A DNA stretch of 64,000 nt from Episyrphus balteatus (Eukaryota; Arthropoda; Insecta; Diptera; Syrphidae). The notes below the pieces were generated by a model. It worked only from the letters and a program-made list of their open reading frames with translations, ran no database searches and was not told where the DNA came from. Made by a program: the position numbers and the translations under genes. Positions 58,530-64,000 of this stretch are shown here, piece by piece (the first letter of the stretch is position 1; every line of letters begins with the position of its first letter). The stretch is taken from positions 81,592,867 to 81,656,866 of the forward strand of contig NC_079136.1 of the NCBI RefSeq assembly GCF_945859705.1, in the 5' to 3' direction.

Positions 58530-58745
58530 TTCTTTGTTGATTTTAAGGCTTCATTTGACACTGTCAATAGAAACTCACTTATAAAGTTAACTTTGATAGG
58601 TGTTTCCACAAAATTCCTAAACGTCTACAAACAACTTATAACAAATATTTTCTTCATAGATTTAGTTTGGAATCAAAGGTTCCACAAGGTAGAGTTCTCA
58701 GTCCTATGCTTTTTAGCCCAAGAAATATAGATTTTTTTTAAGGAA
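58530..58745 (+). pseudogene. Decayed non-LTR reverse transcriptase fragment
   Basis: The plus strand reads FFVDFKASFDTVNRNSLIKL then TLIGVSTKFLNVYKQLI, matching RT motif A (usual text close to VDFxKAFDSVNRxxL, with the catalytic Asp kept) and the helix after it. After a frame change the text EQ-like linker is followed by VPQGRVLSPMLFS, matching RT motif B (GVPQGSVLSPLLFN). Motif C was not found. The piece is short, frame-shifted and followed by unrelated sequence, so it is a dead fragment of a Jockey-like or related non-LTR element. Confidence 0.8.
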
Positions 58746-60127
58746 AAAAATTGTAACAAGCTGATTTTTGGTATATACAGCTTGGTGTTAGGGTGGTTTA
58801 AAACCTGTGAAAAGTCCTGAAGTTTCCTCTCTCCGCTAGTCCCATTATAAGGGGTCAAAGGTCACAACATTTTTTATTTTAAAAACGGTTTGTTTTACAA
58901 AGCCATTTTATAGCACAGTTTTTGAAAAAATTTATATATAAAATCAAAATTTTGAAAAAAAAATTGGAAACAAAAATTTCAAACAAATTTTTTTCAAAAT
59001 TTTATGTAATTAAGTACTAATTTAGTTTTTAAAATTCAATGCTCTTATTTATTTTTAAACAAAAACAGAAAACCAAATTCAAAAATATCTTGTCATTTTC
59101 GAGAAATTAACAAAAAACCAAAACTACTTTTTTCTAAAAAAACCTCTTTGTTTTCTGTTTTTAATTTATGAAACATTAACCATTCGCCAATTATTTTTTA
59201 AACATTCACACTTAAATAAGGATACAATATAGTGATACAGTATTGGATTAACCCTGAATTGATCAACTTTTTTCATTGATAACACTTGAAAACTTACCTG
59301 AGAATTTTTCTTACCTACTACTTACTGGGGTGCTCGCCGCCCATGGATTCTACCTTTAAGGGCCTTAAGGCAGTAAAATTGTTTTATTTTAATGAAAAAC
59401 AATGAAATAATACTTGCGCAAGCAAATCAAAATAACAAAAATTACCTTTAAAATCATATTCTTTGATTTTTAAAGGTTTCAAGAGAATCATTTTTTCCTA
59501 GATAATATTTGAATTCTTTTCCTTCGTATTTGCCTTTTCTTATCATCGATTTATCTTTTGGATTAACATTATTATTTGTTATTCAATTTTTACTAAGAAA
59601 TTGCGTTTTCAAAATGTTAATATGTTTTTTGGTTACTCAGATATTAATACTTTAATACTGTTCATTTTTTCTTTGCCATGAAAATTTTTTTACTTTGAGG
59701 GCAATTTTCTTCGAGAAATGTGGGAAATGAATAGTGTTTTAGTAATTTATTCTTATGATAAAAAGAATAGGTATAATACAAAAAAGTGATTAACAAAATT
59801 TCCAGAAAACTTATACATTTTAAAAATGGCGAAAATTTGTCCTAAAAACTTTTCTTGGTCCAGATTTGGGGGCTATGAATTGAATTTGTTCCTCTTTATA
59901 TTTTTTTGAAATGTGTGCATTATACATAACTTTAAGAACTTTCGTTTCAAAAACTTAAAAAAAATTTTCCAGATCAATAACTTAACGTGTCCTGTATTAA
60001 TTTCTTCATTTTGTTTAAACTCAAAACATGTTTTATGCATGTTATAGAGTAATAGACTTTCCTACTATTCATCTGTACTTTTCATTTGCAATAGTTTTCG
60101 TGAGTTTGGTCATCCTCCAGTCTGCTC
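58746..60127. other. AT-rich intronic sequence, no gene seen
   Basis: TTAGGGTGGTTTAAAACCTG near 58788 looks like a terminal repeat start but has no partner. Nothing else was recognised. Confidence 0.35.
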
Positions 60128-60795
60128 ACTGATTTCAATAGTTTTCTTATGACCCGTATGCATTGCGATTTGGATACGAATATCTTCTAAACGGTTAAAG
60201 CACTCAATTTGATTCCAAGGAATTTTTTGTAGAACGTTTAAGCCCCTACAAGAATATATCTTTCTAATTTGAAAATAATGAAGTTTCAGTGAATTCGAAA
60301 TTTTTTAAAAATATAAAATGTTTTTATAATTTTTTTTAACTTTGACCTCGAATATCTTTAGAATGGTTAGATTAATGAAAAAAGTTAATAAGACCTTTTT
60401 TGTGGAACAATCAATTTCCAATAAGAATATGTCTTGCGCGTTTGATTATTATAATTTTTCAATTTGTTACAAAATTAAGAACAAAAAACGAATTTTTAAA
60501 GATTTTCTCGATTTTTGGACCTCAAATATCTATTCAACGGTTAGATAAACGAAAAAAGTGTATAAGGCTTTTTTTGTAGAGCGTTCAATTTCCTACAAGA
60601 ATATGAAAAGAAATTTGCTAAAAAGTCAATTAATAAAAAAATTATTTTTTTTAGTAGAAGCTTGATGTAAAAATGGACCTTCCTATTAATATAAAGAGCT
60701 CATATTTGGTGTGTATATTCTAGAGGTGTCTAGCAATCGATTTTTCGGAGTACCAAATCAAAAAAAAAAAGAATTTTAATTTTTTTGACCCACCC
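60128..60795. mobile_element. GGGTGGGTC-ended element, left-truncated copy
   Basis: Closely similar to 55648-56435 throughout and ending in the same TTTTTTGACCCACCC, followed by TA. Similarity starts abruptly at 60128, so the left terminal repeat and half of its hairpin are missing. It lacks the 95-bp insert, giving the pre-insertion sequence ATCTTTAGAATGG near 60353. The 68-residue frame here is not conserved as a protein. Confidence 0.88.
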
Positions 60796-60797
60796 TA

Positions 60798-62329
60798 AGC
60801 CGTAACCTTGGAAAGATTTTGTTGATATGATACCGATGATTTTTTTTGTAATTTTCAAGGTTTTTTTTTTTGTATTTTAGTATCTCGATTAAAAAGTGTA
60901 CCTGCCATACGAAATCTTTGAGTTATTGCAATTTTTCGAAAATGGCTCTAACAATTTTTTATTATTTGGTGCACGTAATGTATTAGCTAAGTGATTCTAA
61001 CAACTGCATTTTTATTTCCGTGGCTCTTCCCGTATTGCTCAAACGATTTTGTTTAGTTTTTAACCGACTTCCCAATTCGCTTGTATTTTTTTTTTTTGTG
61101 GACCGTTTTTAATGATTCTTTATTTTGTTGTTAAAAGCTGGTGCTGGTACTTGCAGTGTGGTCCCATTTTAATTTAGTCCAGTTCTATTGCATCCATGAG
61201 AAAAACGTTTAAAAAAAATGATTAAATATTGTCAATAAAATAGAGTTTATTATTTGAGTCCTATACCTATTAAATCAATAAATTTATATTTTTCGTTGTA
61301 GTTCTTAAAGTTTTGTGTCAGAAATGATATCGCACATTTTTTATGGGCCACCAATTATACCATAACACAATATTCCTTCACAAATTCAGACATTAAATAA
61401 AACAATCACTCACTTTAATGATTGTTCATTAATTTGATTCCAACAAAAATTAATTAATTGTCTTATTATATGATTAATTACTTATACTGCAAACTATGAA
61501 GTGTAATATTTAATTCGTCATGCGAAAAAGAGCAGAACGGCTATGTATCTTAAATTTTCTTAGCTAAATTTTGTATATAGAAAAAGGTTAAAAATGTATT
61601 TATCACTAAATTGTTTGATATAAATCGTGGTTGTAAACATAATCAAAACATTTTGGAGAAAAAAAAAAAAGATAAATATTGACGTTCTTTTTTAATGATG
61701 CCAAAAAAAAACAAGAGTAAAATCTTCAAGATAGACTCTGATCCATATGCATTTGTATATTGAACTTCTACCAAGTAAAACTAACAAAACTAAGATTAAA
61801 ATTGACAAATGACAAAGTATTAAATTAGGAAAATAATAACACACAGATGATTTAACCACAAAAGTTAACTTTCTTTAAAACTAAATTTTGCTTCCTCGTA
61901 ATATGTTTAAGTTTTAAGTTTCACAAAAAAAAAAAACAACCAAACAACACAAAAAAATAAAAACATTACAAAATCCATTTAGAAGAAACAAGACACAAAA
62001 GAGATGAAAAATACGAAACAAAAACCAACAAGAACTATAAACTATAAGAAGGCTCTGTTTTAAAGGAGTTCTATAGAAGTTTAGATGCTAACATTTGTTT
62101 TTTTTTTTTTCCTCTTATAAATTCGAAACCTTCTCTCCCTTCAAGTTTTATATTATAAGGAAAAGGTATGGTAAATATATTTTACATACTATATAGTTCT
62201 TTATGGAAAAGGAAAGTTTTTCCAAAAGAGAAACCTCTACTAATTACGAAAAACACTTGATACTACCTGAGTTTTATATACCTAACCCTATAGTATAGAA
62301 ACTCTTAAAATGTTTAAATGTTACTTCAG
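60798..62329 (+). other. AT-rich intronic sequence before the candidate distal exon
   Basis: No exon or complete element was recognised. Several poly-T and poly-A tracts. Fragments near 60890-61075 have the texture of a decayed DNA element without visible ends. Confidence 0.35.
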
Positions 62330-62374
62330 GGAAAAGACGACCACAATGACGAACTTTCAAGTCCATATAGATAA
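62330..62374 (+). CDS. Candidate distal terminal coding exon of the host gene
   Basis: The acceptor AAATGTTACTTCAG ends at 62329. Read in phase 0, as the 6131 donor requires, the exon gives GKDDHNDELSSPYR and stops at TAA (62372-62374). The short, hydrophilic, charged tail is a plausible C-terminus and differs from the proximal end. It lies 4.0 kb after ratchet point 2, the expected position for the exon that ends the long intron. A GTAGAA donor-like site at 62404 would allow other frames. The pyrimidine tract is short, so this is a moderate-confidence model. Possible polyadenylation sites (AATAAA) lie near 62964 and 62983. Confidence 0.4.
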   Translation, partial: GKDDHNDELSSPYR

Positions 62375-62847
62375 GTTTTGTGGTGGCAAGCAAAATCGGC
62401 CACAGGTAGAACTACTATACTGTATATGAAAATAGTCTTAATGGTGTAAAAGTGGGCTTAAAATTTTCTTTTTTTTTTTAATACACTGAGAAAAAAGAAA
62501 AAAAAGTTTTAAGAATGTAAGGTTAGGAAATTTTGATTTAGACGTTTGCTTGACAACTGAATATATTTTTCGAAAGATGAGAATAATTCATCTTGGCTGG
62601 TATAAATTTTTAGCAGTTATTAAAAATTTTCATACATTTTTTGAAATTTCTGTAACATTTTTTTTTCTCTGGTATATTCCTCCAGAACATTCAACCATGT
62701 GTCAAGTGCTTGTTGCGAAAATGTCAAACCTTCAAACTCTCGTTTAAACGGAAATTTAAAAAACTCGTTTAAAAAGTAAAGGACTGAAAACGCTTCCTTG
62801 CTGCTTACCAACTTTCAATGAGTAAAAAGTGATAGGCAATTATAATT

Positions 62848-63260
62848 AGTCGGATACTGACGTCCTCTTTACCCTGATTTTGAAAACACCCATGATAGAC
62901 GTTTTACCCGTTCCTCCATACCCGAGAGGCTAGTCAAAACATGTGTTTTTTTGTTAATTTCTTAATAAATGGTTTTTGAAATAAAAAAACTGCTCATAAT
63001 TAATCGCATTTTGTCGTCCTCTTAACCGTGATTTCAAAAACACCCATGAAGGTCGTTTAACCCGCATCCTAACACCCGGGAGACGAGCGCAAACATGCGT
63101 TTTTTGTTATTTTTTTCAAAAATTTTTCGAAAATTAAAAAACTGCTCATAAAATTAATCGGGTTTTGAAGTCCTCTTTACCCTGATTTCAAAAACACCCA
63201 TGATAGACGTTTTACTTGCACCTTTTTATGAATGGTTTCAAAAAAAAAAAATACTCATGA
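62848..63260. repeat. Tandem repeat, about 155-bp unit, 2.5 copies
   Basis: Units starting near 62850, 63002 and 63158 share TCCTCTTTACCCTGATTT, AAAACACCCATGATAGACG, TTTACCCG, ACATGTGTTTTTTTGTTA-like text and AAAAAACTGCTCATAA. The third unit is cut short. It would lie in the 3' UTR or downstream flank of the candidate distal exon. No coding potential. Confidence 0.8.
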
Positions 63261-63261
63261 A

Positions 63262-64000
63262 TAATTTCATTCAAATGATGATACACATTAATGTATCCTT
63301 TACTGACCATGCATGAACTTTCTAAACAATTTTTTTTTTTCTCCAAGTGTAGACAAAACATTGTCGTGTCGATATTTTTAAGCCGATTAAAGTTTCGTCC
63401 TTTTTGGGTTTCACCTTATCGGTTTTCAGTGTTCTTCGTTTTTTTTTTTTTTTTTTTTTGTTGGTTTATTTATTTTCATCATCAGTGGTTGATTGGGTGT
63501 GGTAGAGAATATTGTTTTACTGCAAAAATATCCACAGGAGTCATCGGCGGCGCCATCCTTTTGTTTCCGCTCCTCTTTTTAATATACACAACGACGACGA
63601 TGATGATGATGATGTAATCCGAGTATATGTGTGCGTGTATGTTTACCAATTATTATTAATCGAATTGTTGAAAGGGTGGTGGTAGTTTAATAGGGGGTAG
63701 TGGTTTGTGTTGTTGAAACAACGAATGAGAATACTCCTTAAATAAAGGATTTGCAATTTAATTGGATTCAATAAAATGTGCAATAAATGTACACACAAAA
63801 TTTGATAGTTTTGTCCTTTTTTTTTTACTGATTTTGAATTTTTATATTTTAAAATGCAAAAAAAAGAATAGAAAAATTGAAGTGAAAGTTGAAGAGATAG
63901 AGAGACAGAGAAAAAAACAAAAACAAATTAAGCTTCTACCCCACCCTGTGAATGGGAAGTGAAAGCGAAAATTAATAGAGAAATATTGCCACCATGGGAA
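63262..64000. other. Sequence to window end, no gene seen
   Basis: Poly-T near 63445 and a GAC/GAT trinucleotide run at 63591-63615 explain the 108-residue frame. The last bases read GCCACCATGGG, a perfect start context, but the window ends there and nothing can be said about a frame. Confidence 0.35.

Noticed and set aside
59290..59310. Minus-strand ratchet-like site (CTCAG/GTAAGT)
   Set aside because: Purine-rich tract before the acceptor and no minus-strand gene to serve.
62375..62403. Continuing the distal exon to the donor-like GTAGAA at 62404
   Set aside because: Needs a phase-1 entry, which the 6131 donor does not give. The phase-0 reading stops at 62374.
63988..64000. GCCACCATGGG start context at the window edge
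   Set aside because: A perfect-looking start, but no frame can be read because the window ends. It may be chance.
1..64000. tRNA, rRNA or CRISPR features
   Set aside because: No GGTTCGA-type B box in a cloverleaf context, no rRNA text and no spaced direct repeats with unique spacers. The tandem arrays are minisatellites.

Overview
This is AT-rich animal DNA, most likely from an insect and probably a fly (Diptera). The clues are short GT-AG introns next to a very long one, ratchet-type splice sites of the kind described in Drosophila, debris of Jockey/I/R1-like non-LTR retrotransposons, a piggyBac element, and many TA- or TTAA-flanked DNA transposons. Species and chromosome cannot be told from the sequence. 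No bacterial features, rRNA, tRNA or CRISPR were seen.

Host gene: the only convincing cellular gene is one plus-strand gene entering from the left. Two internal exons (5716-5956 and 6039-6131) encode a His/Pro/Gln/Met-rich segment typical of nuclear regulators. I cannot name the gene. Two 3' ends are possible. A proximal end uses three small phase-compatible exons (6426-6466, 6566-6661, 6797-6851). A distal end uses an exon at 62330-62374, which reads in frame from the 6131 donor and then stops. Two textbook recursive splice sites, where a strong acceptor directly abuts a donor, lie at 26747/26748 and 58359/58360 on the same strand. They fit stepwise removal of a 56-kb intron that would make up most of this window.

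Mobile DNA, left to right: fold-back element (1049-2652); old gag-like fragment (about 3500-3800, minus); unidentified protein-like fragments (7677-8517, minus); RNase H remnant of a non-LTR element (about 11820-12320, minus); a 270-bp tandem array (15150-15860); fold-back family copy A (17487-20596); a 21-bp minisatellite (23650-24330); a TA-flanked element (29512-30490); a near-complete hairpin (30718-32995); an intact piggyBac (36006-38477, 548-aa transposase); repeats with a GTACTAGATT core (39780-40330); a Tc1-style fold-back element (42118-43421) inside a GATAAGACTTC array; fold-back copies B (47010-50120) and C (52374-55450); a non-LTR C-terminal remnant (51652-51870); a GGGTGGGTC element (55598-56435) carrying a nested 95-bp MITE, with a second copy at 60128-60795 that keeps the empty site; a reverse-transcriptase remnant (58530-58745); and a 155-bp tandem repeat (62848-63260).

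How it fits together: if the 56-kb intron model holds, nearly all these inverted-repeat elements are transcribed within one pre-mRNA, where they could fold into long double-stranded RNA. Most of the remaining window is ordinary AT-rich intron with no supportable gene.
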